From NCBI GenBank assembly GCA_044346175.1, contig JBIIZQ010000002.1, forward strand, positions 186,001 through 250,000: DNA of 64,000 bases, given 5' to 3'. Source of the DNA: JBJTUH01 sp044346175. GTDB lineage: Bacteria; Cyanobacteriota; Vampirovibrionia; Vampirovibrionales; JAJTHC01. The notes beneath the pieces were generated by a model. The model ran no database searches, had not been told where the DNA came from, and saw only the letters and a list, made by a program, of their open reading frames with translations. The position numbers were made by a program, and so were the translations under genes. Shown here in pieces: positions 36,004 through 45,535 of this stretch. The first letter of the stretch is position 1. The number at the start of each line of letters is the position of its first letter.

Positions 36004-36094
36004 TGCTTCTTTTAAGCCTGTCTACCTTGGGTTGCAGTATGTATTATGTTTAACTTCATGTTGTTTTTCATCTATTCCGGAGTATAACTTCATC

Positions 36095-36388
36095 ATGATG
36101 GCTTCAAAAAAAGGTGTAGGTTCTACACGAAACGGTCGTGACTCACGTGCAAAACGCCGTGGTGTTAAAGTGTACGGTGGACAAATCATCCGTGCAGGTT
36201 CTATCATCGTTCGTCAGTTAGGTACGAAAGTTCATGCTGGCGTGAATGTGGGTCGTGGTGGTGATGACACCCTTTTTGCTTTGGTCGATGGGTTAGTTGT
36301 TTTCCAACGTGACCGTCGTGGTGGCAAAAAAGTGAGTGTTCAACCCGCACCCGAAACCCAAGACGCTACGGAAGCTGTTGCCAGCTAG
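36095..36388 (+). CDS. rpmA: 50S ribosomal protein L27
   Basis: A 97-residue L27. The N-terminus after the tandem ATG, ASKKGVGSTRNGRDSRAKRRGVK, is the conserved tail that reaches the peptidyl-transferase centre; GGQIIRAGSIIVRQLGTKVHAGVNVGRGGDDTLFALVDGLV follows. It has no long Firmicutes-type N-terminal extension that would need Prp cleavage. CCGGAG lies about 12 bases before ATGATG 36095. The last 15 residues (PETQDATEAVAS) are an acidic tail. Confidence 0.96.
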   Translation: MMASKKGVGSTRNGRDSRAKRRGVKVYGGQIIRAGSIIVRQLGTKVHAGVNVGRGGDDTLFALVDGLVVFQRDRRGGKKVSVQPAPETQDATEAVAS

Positions 36389-36405
36389 TGTTTTACTAGA
36401 AATAT

Positions 36406-36454
36406 GAAAAGACCTCTTCTCGCTTAAGATACACGCTTGGAAGAGGTCTTTTTC
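36406..36454 (+). terminator. Rho-independent terminator after rpmA
   Basis: GAAAAGACCTCTTC (36406-36419) pairs with GAAGAGGTCTTTTTC in the stretch 36440-36454, ending in five T. It separates rplU-rpmA from kdsB. Confidence 0.88.
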
Positions 36455-36483
36455 ATGTCTCCTTTTTTCTAGGTACCACCATC

Positions 36484-37317
36484 ATGTCAAACACACCCGA
36501 CTCTCCTCAAGTCTTAGCAGTGATTCCAGCCCGATATGCTTCCACTCGCTTCCCTGCAAAACCTCTGGCACTGTTACAAGGGAAACCCATGATTCACCAT
36601 ACATGGGAACGTGTCGTGAATCATCCCTGTGTAAGCCGCTGTATTGTGGCAACCGACCATCCTCTGATTGCTGAAACAGTGAAAGCATTCGGGGGCGAAG
36701 TGTGCATGACATCCTCCCACCACCCTTCTGGTAGCGACCGTATTTGGGAAGTTGCACAGCATTATCCTGACTATCCTTGGATTTTGAACGTTCAAGGCGA
36801 TGAACCCACATTTCCTCCTGAAAACCTTGATAAGCTTCTCTTGCCCCTCAAGGAACCTAACGTGCAAGAGACTCTACAGGGCTATGATGTACTCACCCTT
36901 GTAACCCCATTTCCTGAACAAACGCCTGAATCCAGCCTTATTCAAGATGTAAATAAAGTCAAAGCTTTACTTGCGATTGAACATCTTGAGAGCTACCATA
37001 CACAGGCTTATCATCAAGCATTATATTTTTCACGTGCCGTCATACCACACGCACGCCAGTTCGATGCGTCATCTACACTCCCTCATTGGTTTTGGCATAT
37101 GGGCGTGTATTTATATCGTAGAGAAGCCCTCCAAGCTTTTACAACCCTTGCACCTCACCCACTGGAATGCCTTGAAGGGCTAGAACAGTTAAGGTTATTG
37201 GGGCATGGCTACCGTATAGGCGTAGGCATTACACCTCATCAGGCCTATGGCATAGATACCCCAGAAGACCTTGCTAGCCTTGAGCGTTTATTGGCTGGAG
37301 AAACACCCGTCCTATAA
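36484..37317 (+). CDS. kdsB: 3-deoxy-manno-octulosonate cytidylyltransferase
   Basis: A 277-residue KdsB that activates Kdo as CMP-Kdo for LPS inner-core synthesis. Seen: VIPARYASTRFPAKPLALLQGKPMIHHTWERV (nucleotide-binding N-terminus), VATDHPLIAETVKAFGGEVCMTSSHHPSGSDRIWE, NVQGDEPTFPPENLD (metal-binding Asp region), YFSRAVIPHAR, WHMGVYLYRREALQAF and a C-terminal LECLEGLEQLRLLGHGYRIGV...GIDTPEDLASLE. Slightly longer than the 245-255 usual because of loops. Its presence implies an LPS-type outer membrane. Transcribed toward the giant minus-strand gene, whose end is 19 bases away. Confidence 0.94.
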   Translation: MSNTPDSPQVLAVIPARYASTRFPAKPLALLQGKPMIHHTWERVVNHPCVSRCIVATDHPLIAETVKAFGGEVCMTSSHHPSGSDRIWEVAQHYPDYPWILNVQGDEPTFPPENLDKLLLPLKEPNVQETLQGYDVLTLVTPFPEQTPESSLIQDVNKVKALLAIEHLESYHTQAYHQALYFSRAVIPHARQFDASSTLPHWFWHMGVYLYRREALQAFTTLAPHPLECLEGLEQLRLLGHGYRIGVGITPHQAYGIDTPEDLASLERLLAGETPVL

Positions 37318-37336
37318 AAGCTTATACCCCAGCACA

Positions 37337-40300
37337 CTAAGGCGTGTTCGAGTTACGCCAATCTTCGCCTCGTCCAAAAGGCACAAACCGTCCAAGCCCT
37401 CTACCTGCCCTTTGGTAACTGTCGTTACGATACTGAAGGGGTATTTCCAAATCGCTTCCATTTCTGAAAACGTTTGTCACCGTGCTTTTCGTACGTCCCC
37501 ATAAGCCAAACCCTTCGCCTTGAATACGGCGGTTCGCTTGCGGCTTGAGGGTGTTTAAGGTTGTATCAATTTGGTCTCGTAATTGTCTTAGCGTTGCATC
37601 CTCAAGATTGGTATCTTTAGCGGCTGCCGTCAACTGTTCATTCAAGATATAACGAATGTTCTGCAAGTACTTTTCTTGATTGACAAGCCCTCCCGTCACA
37701 TTACGATTTCGTCTTAAAGCCTCCACAGTATAGTACTCCATCAAGCTAATCTGATCTAAAGGCTTTCCTAGAAGCTTAGCAACCCCCTGAACATCCTTAG
37801 GCACCTTGTTCATGTCAATCAAAGGAATGTTCTTTAGTACCGAACTCCGTCCAGAAAATTCTGTAGGTTGTACGAGGTCCTGCAAGGTTGTTTTACTCAG
37901 CTGTGTCATCACGCCAGGGGTCATGTCTCGATTACCCATCATAAAGTTGAGCATTTTATAGACATAGGTACCTCCCCCTTCCTGCATCGCACGATTAAAA
38001 TCAGGTGCAACACTTGTTAAACGACCCGTAGTAACATCTCGTTCAAAAGCAAGGGGCATGTTATGACGCATAGAAAGCATATGCCATTTGCTCATCATCT
38101 CTTTTTCTTGCATCAAAGCATCCATAGACTGCACAATAGGGAGTGCCTCTTGGTAGATATCCGCTTCAGACTTCCCTGACAAACTAAGCCCTTGGAGTTC
38201 TCTTTGTTTCAGCAGTAAATCGGTATCAAGCTCATCATGGTAACGTGCCAAAGCAAGTTGATGCTTTTGAGGCGTATCCAAGCTCCCCAAATGCCCCCCT
38301 GAGTGGGTACGACGTGCTAAACCAGCAAACTCTTCAGTCCCCATTTTTTGTCTTAAAAAGTCACCCAAATTGGCATTTGGGTTGGTTTTAAGCGTTTCAA
38401 TAAACGCATCAGCATAGGAAACAAGCTTTTCTCGTTGCCGTCCATTCCCCATGGCATGGGTCGCTGCAAAAAATTCAAGACTTTCTTTGACGGCGTTGAA
38501 ATCTCTCCCTGTATCCTGAAACGCTTTTTCTAATTTAAGACGGGCTTTTCCGCCAGCCCCTCGTAACATGCCCATTTTTCCTGCCTGAATCCCCTGAGAG
38601 GTTCCACCCTCAAGTGCATTGCGTCCCATACTATAGACCCCTGCTGTATGTCTAAAAATAGCGGAAAAACTACCTACAGGAATAATGGGGAACACCTTGC
38701 TCAATGGGTTACCCGCTTCAAAAAGCCCTACCCCTGCAAAAGGTACACCATCTGTCGTCATTTTTTGCCAAAATGTTTTCATTTCAGGGCCTAAAAACTG
38801 ACCGCCAACACCTCGAACACCAATAGGCACAAGCGGCATGGTGCCATCAAGTTGATACGCATGATGCACCATTGAGAAGGCCTCTTCAGGTTTAAGTTTC
38901 CCCTGCCTACCCGCCAGCAATTGTGCTTGTGCACTGTGGGTAAAAGCCCCCTTTTCAGTGACCCCTAAGCCTTTATACATCTCGGCAAGGGCATACTCTT
39001 GCTGAGGCGAAAGGTTATTCCCATAAGTATCACGAATACGCTTAGGTAGGATTTTTTGTGCATGGGTTCTCATTTCAGCTTCTGTTTTTTGAGGTAATCC
39101 TTGCACGTATTGGTCAAGATGTTGCCTAAAAGCCTGCTCTTTACCAGCTTGTACGCCTACTCCTCCAGGCACAAATATATCACCTTCTAAGAGAGGTGCT
39201 GCATTGCGTGTATTGGTGTGTTGTTGTTGTTTCAATGCCAGCTGAGCTTCTTGTTTTTCGTTCGCCCAATTTTTGAAACGAGTGATAGGGTTATTGGTGG
39301 TTTGAGCCACTGGACGTGCACGGGGAATGACATCAGACACTTTAAAATTTTGATTTTGCGTTGCATAGTGTTGGAAGAATGAGAGTCTTTCAGTTTCATT
39401 CATATGGCGCCAAGCCTGTGTAAAACTCAGTGCCTCTCCATTTTGTAGCCCCATGCGTGTTCTGAGTGCATCAAACGTCCCATTTTGAGGAACGGTCGCA
39501 CGCTTTAATAAATCTTCCCGTACTTCTTTCCCTAAACCTCGATTAAACGCTTTTGCAAAAGCGGGGCTTGCGTTGAAGTCCTCCCCAGCAAGCTTTTGCA
39601 TCCCTTTAGATACAATGGTATTTTTACCAGCAGAAAGAGCTTTCCCTGCCCCTTTCATCCCTACAGCACTCACAAAAGAGGAAGTCCATTCGCCAGGATC
39701 CATCACAATTAGGGCAATCGTATCTGCTTTAAATCGCCCATTATTATCAAAGAACGTGGTACTGTCAGCACGGTCTTTAGAAGCCACCTTATTGGCCATA
39801 TTTTGTGTGGTACCCAAGGCCACATCATAAAAAACAAAACGTCCTGCCGCTTCAGCGGTTTCTCGAGTAACGGCACGTGCGGCTAAATCTCGTAAACCAC
39901 GTCCTGCCACATTGGTACTCAAACGATTCAAGACAAAACGAGACCCCTGCCCTGTTAAAAGCGATTGTCCCGTTTTAGCCAACGCCACACGACTTCCACT
40001 TGCAGCGACCCCAGTACCAGGTAGAGGAATCCCTGAAAGACTACCCGCAAAAAAATCGCCAACCCCTTCCAAACTTACAGGATTATAGCCTCTAGGGGTA
40101 TCTTTACTCAAAAGCCAGTTTGTCCCAACATTTAAAGCCCCACTTAAAGCCAAGCCTGCCGCAAAACCAACAGGTCCACCCACCACCGTAAGTCCTGCCG
40201 TGATGAGTTTTCCACCAATACCCACAGCCTCAGTAAGCACCATTTTTCCGTTTTGTAGCGATTCCTCTTGGAATTTTTTAACGTCATCCGTCACCGTTGT

Positions 40301-42418
40301 AAGCTTAGCGCGTGCTGTATTCAAGGTGGTAAGGGCTTGGTTTAATTCTCTTTCAAGTGCCTGCTTCTCTTCGGGTGTTTTAGCGTTAGGAATTCGTTTT
40401 GCAAGTGTATCATAGGCGGCATTGGCATCCACCATGGCTCGTAAAGCAGGGTCTAGTTTTTTACGCTGCTCCTCGACATTAAACTCATCCGTAAATCCTT
40501 TACCCTGCACAGCATTGGTTAAACGTCTTAAACCGCCCCCAAGGTTTTCCCCTAACCACGAAACCGCACCACGATTGTCACTAATCGCTTCATTTCTGAG
40601 TTTCTGAGCATCTTCTAATTGTTTATCCGCCCCAATCAGCGGTGCATTTTCAGAAAGTCCTGCCTTGAAAGGCACATCTTTTCCTGTGGCAAATTGAGCA
40701 GCACCTTCCACCAATCCAAACGTCCCTATACGCCGAGAGCCTAATGCAAATTGCTGGGCATCTCCCAAAATAGGGATATTATTATCCGTAATATAGTTTT
40801 CAAGGTTCGCTTTATAATCCGCTTGGTCCACTTTACCTTTTTGAAGATAAGCTTGATGTTCCTCAAGAGTCATCTGAGAAGCAACCGCAACTTCTTTTCT
40901 CGATTGACCCACACTCTGCTGCCCCGTGGTTGCATACTGAAATAGAACTTCTTTTTCTTCTTCTGTAAGGCTGAGAGCCGCATTTTGAGGGTCTTTCTGT
41001 AACGCAGCCTGATACGCTTGGAGTTTCTTTTCAGCACTTGTCGCAGCTTCTTGAAGTTTTTGACTCCCCACACGCTCTTTAAACTTAGTAGCGGAAAAAC
41101 CATCTAGGCTCAGACTCTTTTGCGTAAAACTCTGCGTACCATCCTCCTGATAGCCTACGGTATTGAGTGCGATGGTACCATCTTTTGCTGACACAGGCAT
41201 ATTTTCATTTAAACGGAATTCTCGCTTTTTATGTTCCCCAATATCGTCATCCGTCGTGACAACACGCCGCATACTCTGAGAAGCGTACTGGGTCATATTT
41301 TCATTCACAAAGCCCGACACTAAAGCTTTTTTTTCATCACCATCAGCCTTATTTTTCATACTCTCTTGGATAGCACTCTGAGTACGGTTATCATTGAGCC
41401 GTGTTTGAACGGTTCCTAAGTTTTGACCACTTTCCAAAAGACTGCTTTGCTCTCGTTGCACTTGAAGCACCACATCATCCGTCACACTTTGACGGGCTTG
41501 TGTCATAATCGCTTGAGCTTGCTTTTGAATATCCTCTTTCGTGGCACCTTTCTTAATTTTTTCCTGTGCAATCGCTTCGGCTTGGTTTTCTATCAATTGT
41601 GCTTGTAGTGCTTCTTTGGTTTGACGCTTTACCTGACTAATTTGAGTGGTGCCTTTTGCCTCAATCAGATTAACGCTTTGGCTTTTAATCACCTCTTGAC
41701 CCGTCTTGTTATCTTTTTCAACCATCTCAGTACGAGAAAGTTGCTGGTTTGCAACTTTTCCTGATTCATCCTGAGACAAAGTCACCCGCTTGAAAGATTT
41801 ACCATCAGGCATGGCTTGTGTAATCACAAGCTGACGCTCTTGTTCTTTGACTTCTTCTTTTTTAGTACCCCAAGGAATAATCCACAACACTTTATTTTCT
41901 TTTTCAACCACACGGGTGCGGGTTGTGGTTTTTTGTTCCACTTTCACTTTACTGGGGTCTTGCCCTTCAAGGGTAATAGCCACATTTCTTTCAGAACCAG
42001 GTTTATTGGCTAAAGCGTCCAACTTGGTTTGTAGGGTGAGTTTTTTACCATCCTGAGACTTACCAATCGTCGCTTGGAGTGCCTTGGTTTCAGTATTGGG
42101 AGTAGAGACTGAAGGGGTGTTAGAAGAGATATCTTTAGAAGAGGTATCTGTTGCAGACGTTTTAGGTTTAATGGCAAGGTTACTTGCCGCAGTAGGGGTT
42201 GCCACTTTAGGAGGGGTCTTAGCTTTGGGGTCTAAAAGGGGCGTAGGGGTTGCAGACGTTTTTGGGGTTTCTTTGGGAAGCGTCGGTGCCTGAGAGGTTC
42301 CATTATTTTTGACGATTGGGTTGGATGGCTGAGACACCACGGTGCTTTTGGCAGGTGTTTTCAGCGTTTTTGGGGTGGTAGAGGTTTGGGTGGCGGGGGA
42401 TTGAATACCACTATTCAT
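37337..42418 (-). CDS. Giant protein of unknown function (about 1693 aa)
   Basis: Not recognised. Counting from ATG 42418 (the frame runs on to TTG 42481), the first 120 residues are Thr/Pro/Lys/Ser-rich and look disordered. Residues roughly 120-560 are Gln/Lys/Glu-rich and probably coiled coil, with sequences such as RQTKEALQAQLIENQAEAIAQEK. A helical segment (about 650-720) precedes a Gly/Ala-rich hydrophobic region near 722-765 (GIGGKLITAGLTVVGGPVGFAAGLALSGAL) that could span or insert in a membrane. The last 700 residues are mixed and globular-looking with few Cys. No signal peptide is seen. The layout recalls tape-measure or polymorphic-toxin-like proteins, but no toxin, protease or repeat domain is identifiable. 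Divergent from the 541-residue gene, 347 bases away. Confidence 0.75.
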   Translation of the reverse strand: MNSGIQSPATQTSTTPKTLKTPAKSTVVSQPSNPIVKNNGTSQAPTLPKETPKTSATPTPLLDPKAKTPPKVATPTAASNLAIKPKTSATDTSSKDISSNTPSVSTPNTETKALQATIGKSQDGKKLTLQTKLDALANKPGSERNVAITLEGQDPSKVKVEQKTTTRTRVVEKENKVLWIIPWGTKKEEVKEQERQLVITQAMPDGKSFKRVTLSQDESGKVANQQLSRTEMVEKDNKTGQEVIKSQSVNLIEAKGTTQISQVKRQTKEALQAQLIENQAEAIAQEKIKKGATKEDIQKQAQAIMTQARQSVTDDVVLQVQREQSSLLESGQNLGTVQTRLNDNRTQSAIQESMKNKADGDEKKALVSGFVNENMTQYASQSMRRVVTTDDDIGEHKKREFRLNENMPVSAKDGTIALNTVGYQEDGTQSFTQKSLSLDGFSATKFKERVGSQKLQEAATSAEKKLQAYQAALQKDPQNAALSLTEEEKEVLFQYATTGQQSVGQSRKEVAVASQMTLEEHQAYLQKGKVDQADYKANLENYITDNNIPILGDAQQFALGSRRIGTFGLVEGAAQFATGKDVPFKAGLSENAPLIGADKQLEDAQKLRNEAISDNRGAVSWLGENLGGGLRRLTNAVQGKGFTDEFNVEEQRKKLDPALRAMVDANAAYDTLAKRIPNAKTPEEKQALERELNQALTTLNTARAKLTTVTDDVKKFQEESLQNGKMVLTEAVGIGGKLITAGLTVVGGPVGFAAGLALSGALNVGTNWLLSKDTPRGYNPVSLEGVGDFFAGSLSGIPLPGTGVAASGSRVALAKTGQSLLTGQGSRFVLNRLSTNVAGRGLRDLAARAVTRETAEAAGRFVFYDVALGTTQNMANKVASKDRADSTTFFDNNGRFKADTIALIVMDPGEWTSSFVSAVGMKGAGKALSAGKNTIVSKGMQKLAGEDFNASPAFAKAFNRGLGKEVREDLLKRATVPQNGTFDALRTRMGLQNGEALSFTQAWRHMNETERLSFFQHYATQNQNFKVSDVIPRARPVAQTTNNPITRFKNWANEKQEAQLALKQQQHTNTRNAAPLLEGDIFVPGGVGVQAGKEQAFRQHLDQYVQGLPQKTEAEMRTHAQKILPKRIRDTYGNNLSPQQEYALAEMYKGLGVTEKGAFTHSAQAQLLAGRQGKLKPEEAFSMVHHAYQLDGTMPLVPIGVRGVGGQFLGPEMKTFWQKMTTDGVPFAGVGLFEAGNPLSKVFPIIPVGSFSAIFRHTAGVYSMGRNALEGGTSQGIQAGKMGMLRGAGGKARLKLEKAFQDTGRDFNAVKESLEFFAATHAMGNGRQREKLVSYADAFIETLKTNPNANLGDFLRQKMGTEEFAGLARRTHSGGHLGSLDTPQKHQLALARYHDELDTDLLLKQRELQGLSLSGKSEADIYQEALPIVQSMDALMQEKEMMSKWHMLSMRHNMPLAFERDVTTGRLTSVAPDFNRAMQEGGGTYVYKMLNFMMGNRDMTPGVMTQLSKTTLQDLVQPTEFSGRSSVLKNIPLIDMNKVPKDVQGVAKLLGKPLDQISLMEYYTVEALRRNRNVTGGLVNQEKYLQNIRYILNEQLTAAAKDTNLEDATLRQLRDQIDTTLNTLKPQANRRIQGEGFGLWGRTKSTVTNVFRNGSDLEIPLQYRNDSYQRAGRGLGRFVPFGRGEDWRNSNTP

Positions 42419-42615
42419 CACAACATTCAGACTCTCTATTTCATACGTATTCAGACAAAAGTCTTGAGGGGTCTTAACCAAATCAACCGATGGAGAGGAG
42501 GGGCTTCTTGAGGGCTTCGACCTAATCTTCCCTTTTCTTCAATGATATAAACATTTTTTGAGAAACCGTAACATTTACAAAAAAGACACTTTTACCGAGG
42601 CGGATGTGTTTATTG

Positions 42616-42630
42616 ATATGCTAGGCATAT
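42616..42630. promoter_or_regulatory. Small palindrome between the two divergent unknown genes
   Basis: ATATGC (42616-42621) and GCATAT (42625-42630) with a 3-base centre, in the spacer that must hold promoters for both the giant gene and the 541-residue gene. Could be an operator; no further support. Confidence 0.25.
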
Positions 42631-42765
42631 ATCGCTTTTGGTAAGCCACCTCCTCTTAAACTGCACACAGAAAAGACAACGATGTCTTGAATTAAGCAGT
42701 CACCAGGGATAAAAACGTGATTTTATAAAAACACACAACACAGATTTACAGAGCGTGAGTAAACG

Positions 42766-44391
42766 ATGATGATTTCTTTTTCAGGAGCCAAAAAAGCTGC
42801 CCAAAACTTAGTAACAGGGGCTAAAAAAGCTCGCAATGGTGTCCAGGAGGCAACCTCCAACGCCACCGAGAACAAAGGGCTGCTTGGAAAAGCCAAACAA
42901 CTGATAGGTCATGTCTTTGGCACAAAACCCTCTCAAAGCAATGACATAGGCAAAAGTACCGCAAATCTTGCCCGTGCAGGGGACGATGTCAATGAGGCAA
43001 CCCAAACCACACGTCAGTGGTACCAGAAAAAACGTTATATTATCCCCGCAGGTGCAGCACTTGCAGTGGGTACCCTTGCCTTCACACAACAAGGCAAAGA
43101 TAAAAAGGCATCTGCTAACCAAGAAACACAAACCGAGACCTCACAAACAGAAAAGCCTCTTGCCACTCAAGAGCAAACCAACGTGCCTCCTCAAAAAACC
43201 AATACAGAAACGCCCCCTACAAACGAAACCTCCTCCACACCTCCCAGTACTTCATCATCCAGTAGCACCACCTCAAAACCTTCAAGGCAAAGTATGCCTT
43301 CCAGTGATAGAAGTACCACAAGTACCACAAGCACCACCATGCCTTACGCTAGCCAAATAACAAGCAGCATGCCTTACTACAGTAGTATGCCTGTGAACAC
43401 AAGCTATTATGCCGACCCACGCATGGATAGTAGCAACGGAGGATACACCTATGCTTATAGTGGGAATACGCCTTCGGTGAGTAGTGTACACACCAGTAGC
43501 GTGCCACGTATGGCGAGCATGGCGCCTGGTGGTAATATAGGGTCTCCTGCTGCTGAAGCCCCGCTTGCTTCCCAAGTAGGTCAAGGGAGTGGAGAAACGC
43601 CACCCACAGGACAAATCCCGCCTGAAATGATGGGAATCCTAAAAGTCCTCCTCCAAGACCCTAGCAAACTCACGCCCCCTAGCCCAGACATTGTAACGGA
43701 GCTTGTCAAAAAAGACCCCGAAAACAATGACTTTTCAGCTCTCGTTACCAAACTTCCTCAAGAAGTCCAAAGCTTACTGACCCAAGCGGGTGAAATGATT
43801 GCAGACCCTGAAAGTGGACGCTTATTCATGAAGCTGACCCTCAAAGGCGAAGGAAACACCCCAGGCACAACTATTTTACTGAATAACAAAGGCGACCTTA
43901 CCGTTGTACCCCAAGGCAGTGACAAAGACCCGTCTCAAATTGTGCATCAGCCCTTAGCACAGGATGGTGGGAAAGCACTGGAAGGTCTTATAAGCAACCT
44001 CACCAAACAGCCTGAAAAGCTTGCCAAACCATCACCTGAAGGTCAACAAGCCCTCATGGCAGCATTAGGACAAAGCCCCTCAAACGCTGAAAATGCCGTT
44101 GCGACGACTCCCAAAGACGCTCAAAACTCACGTTTTTCAGGCACTTCCCCTAGCATGACTGGCGATGCAGAGAACCTCATGCCTCCTTCAGAAGGTATGC
44201 CAACGCAAGAAGAAACCCAACGTTTACTCCTTGCAGCACGCAACCCCTTCCGAAACCCTAGTATGACTTCTCAAGAAACGATGAGTCGTGCCATGCCCCC
44301 TCAGGAGGAAGTCGTGGAAGGTACACCTGAAACCATGAACAGTCTTCCAGAAGCAAACAATCTTCCAGAAGAAGCACAAGCCATTTCCTAA
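42766..44391 (+). CDS. Hypothetical low-complexity protein with one membrane segment
   Basis: A 541-residue product, not recognised. A Lys/Ala-rich amphipathic N-terminus (GAKKAAQNLVTGAKKARNGV) and a basic stretch QKKRY lead into one short hydrophobic segment (IIPAGAALAVGTLAF, about residues 91-105). About 170 residues follow that are almost wholly Thr, Ser, Pro, Gln and Lys, then a Ser/Met/Tyr-rich part with repeated SSMPYYSSMP-like units. Residues about 290-400 look folded (MGILKVLLQDPSKLTPPSPDIVTELVKKD...). The C-terminus is Pro/Glu/Met-rich. ATGATG 42766. Shares Thr/Pro/Lys/Ser bias and position with the giant gene, so a joint role is plausible but inferred. Confidence 0.68.
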   Translation: MMISFSGAKKAAQNLVTGAKKARNGVQEATSNATENKGLLGKAKQLIGHVFGTKPSQSNDIGKSTANLARAGDDVNEATQTTRQWYQKKRYIIPAGAALAVGTLAFTQQGKDKKASANQETQTETSQTEKPLATQEQTNVPPQKTNTETPPTNETSSTPPSTSSSSSTTSKPSRQSMPSSDRSTTSTTSTTMPYASQITSSMPYYSSMPVNTSYYADPRMDSSNGGYTYAYSGNTPSVSSVHTSSVPRMASMAPGGNIGSPAAEAPLASQVGQGSGETPPTGQIPPEMMGILKVLLQDPSKLTPPSPDIVTELVKKDPENNDFSALVTKLPQEVQSLLTQAGEMIADPESGRLFMKLTLKGEGNTPGTTILLNNKGDLTVVPQGSDKDPSQIVHQPLAQDGGKALEGLISNLTKQPEKLAKPSPEGQQALMAALGQSPSNAENAVATTPKDAQNSRFSGTSPSMTGDAENLMPPSEGMPTQEETQRLLLAARNPFRNPSMTSQETMSRAMPPQEEVVEGTPETMNSLPEANNLPEEAQAIS

Positions 44392-44609
44392 ACAAAGTCA
44401 TACACCCTTTCGTTTACAATCAAGGGCATTAAAGATACCATTGAGGTAAGTACATCTCTCACGAGAAAGACTTCATGTCTCCTAGCCCCTCTCATGCTAG
44501 ACCAATGCTTGTATTCAAAATGTGATAAGCATTTTTTCATCACCTTTGCTTTTTCATCGCCTTCGATATTACCGCCATGACTCCTTAGATGTCGTTTTAA
44601 CCTACACCT

Positions 44610-45299
44610 GTGACAGCTCCCCACGCACCCTCTCCCCACGCTTCAGAGCCGACAGCCTCAAGCACGCATGCTCATCACACACTGCCAGTCCTTGAGACTT
44701 CTTATGACCTAGAAGCATTTGCAAGTACCCTACAGCAACTTAAAACCCAAGGCATACGTCTTACGCCCCAGCGTGAACATGTGTTGCGATTGTTTTTCTG
44801 TTTAAAGGATGGTGACCATGTCACAGCAGAGCAACTACACCAAGTACTCATCGCTGAAAATGTCGACATTTCCCTAGCAACCACCTATCGTACCCTTAAA
44901 CTTCTGGCTTCTGTAGGCGTGTTACGAGAACTCGACTTTGCAGAAGACCATAAACACTACGAATTGATTCACCATGATGAAGACCCACACCATCATCTTA
45001 TTTGTGTGGCGTGTGGGCTTACCGTAGAGTTTGAAAGTGATGAAACAGACCAAGCATCTCACCGTATGGCAAAGACCATGGGGTTTAAAATACACGATAT
45101 TCAACTGAAAGTATTTGGGGTTTGTATCACCTGCCAAGCTAAAAAAGCACCGACTCGTCAGCCTCTTGAAGCTTCAGAAACTGAAAAAGTCAGCTACACA
45201 CAAAAGTTGGCACAAGAGGTTTTAAAACGCCGTTCTTCAAAACAGTCACACCCACAAATGCCTCAATGTCCAGCGGTATTCCCGAGTCTTAAAAAATAA
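44610..45299 (+). CDS. Fur-family metal-responsive transcriptional regulator
   Basis: A 229-residue Fur/Zur/PerR relative. The winged-helix part begins at LKTQGIRLTPQREHVLRLFF, with ISLATTYRTLKLLASVGVLRELDF as the recognition helix. The dimerisation part has HHDEDPHHHLICVACGLTVEF, matching the HHHH-C-xx-C metal site, and CITC as the second zinc pair. The N-terminal 35 residues (His/Pro/Ser) and C-terminal 65 residues (basic, Gln/Ser-rich) extend well beyond the usual 130-150. Which metal it senses is not shown. It starts at GTG 44610 with no clear Shine-Dalgarno. Confidence 0.88.
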   Translation: MTAPHAPSPHASEPTASSTHAHHTLPVLETSYDLEAFASTLQQLKTQGIRLTPQREHVLRLFFCLKDGDHVTAEQLHQVLIAENVDISLATTYRTLKLLASVGVLRELDFAEDHKHYELIHHDEDPHHHLICVACGLTVEFESDETDQASHRMAKTMGFKIHDIQLKVFGVCITCQAKKAPTRQPLEASETEKVSYTQKLAQEVLKRRSSKQSHPQMPQCPAVFPSLKK

Positions 45300-45363
45300 A
45301 CCTACCCTCACATCGCCATCTAGGTCGTATGGACACTGGTTGGCACCTCTTTTGTGAAGCGAA

Positions 45364-45385
45364 ACCTCCTCTAAAAAGAGGAGGT
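45364..45385 (+). promoter_or_regulatory. Stable hairpin that hides a Shine-Dalgarno sequence
   Basis: ACCTCCTCT (45364-45372) pairs exactly with AGAGGAGGT (45377-45385), loop AAAA. The right arm is a full Shine-Dalgarno, seven bases before ATG 45393. It may be the terminator of the Fur gene, or it may control translation of a short leader frame before the lipoprotein gene. No T-run follows. Confidence 0.4.
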
Positions 45386-45392
45386 ATTCAAA

Positions 45393-45509
45393 ATGCACAT
45401 TCAAAAAAAGACAAACACGCTCGTTTTATGGTACACTCAAGCCATCTATTGTGTCTCTTGGTGTCGTGTTACGACAGTGATTCGAGCTGTCTTTGTTGCA
45501 ATAAGATAA
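45393..45509 (+). CDS. Possible 38-residue leader peptide
   Basis: A short frame (MHIQKKTNTLVLWYTQAI... to a stop at 45507-45509) with an ideal GGAGGT seven bases upstream, itself in the hairpin at 45364-45385. It ends 26 bases before the lipoprotein start. Composition is rich in Val, Cys, Trp and Thr. It may be chance; it is listed because of the ribosome-binding site. Confidence 0.25.
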   Translation: MHIQKKTNTLVLWYTQAIYCVSWCRVTTVIRAVFVAIR

Positions 45510-45535
45510 ATTTAAAAAAGAATGGTGTGGCTCTT

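Noticed and set aside
37337..44391. Prophage or tape-measure/structural phage module
   Set aside because: The giant protein recalls tape-measure proteins, but no capsid, terminase, tail, integrase or lysis genes accompany it.
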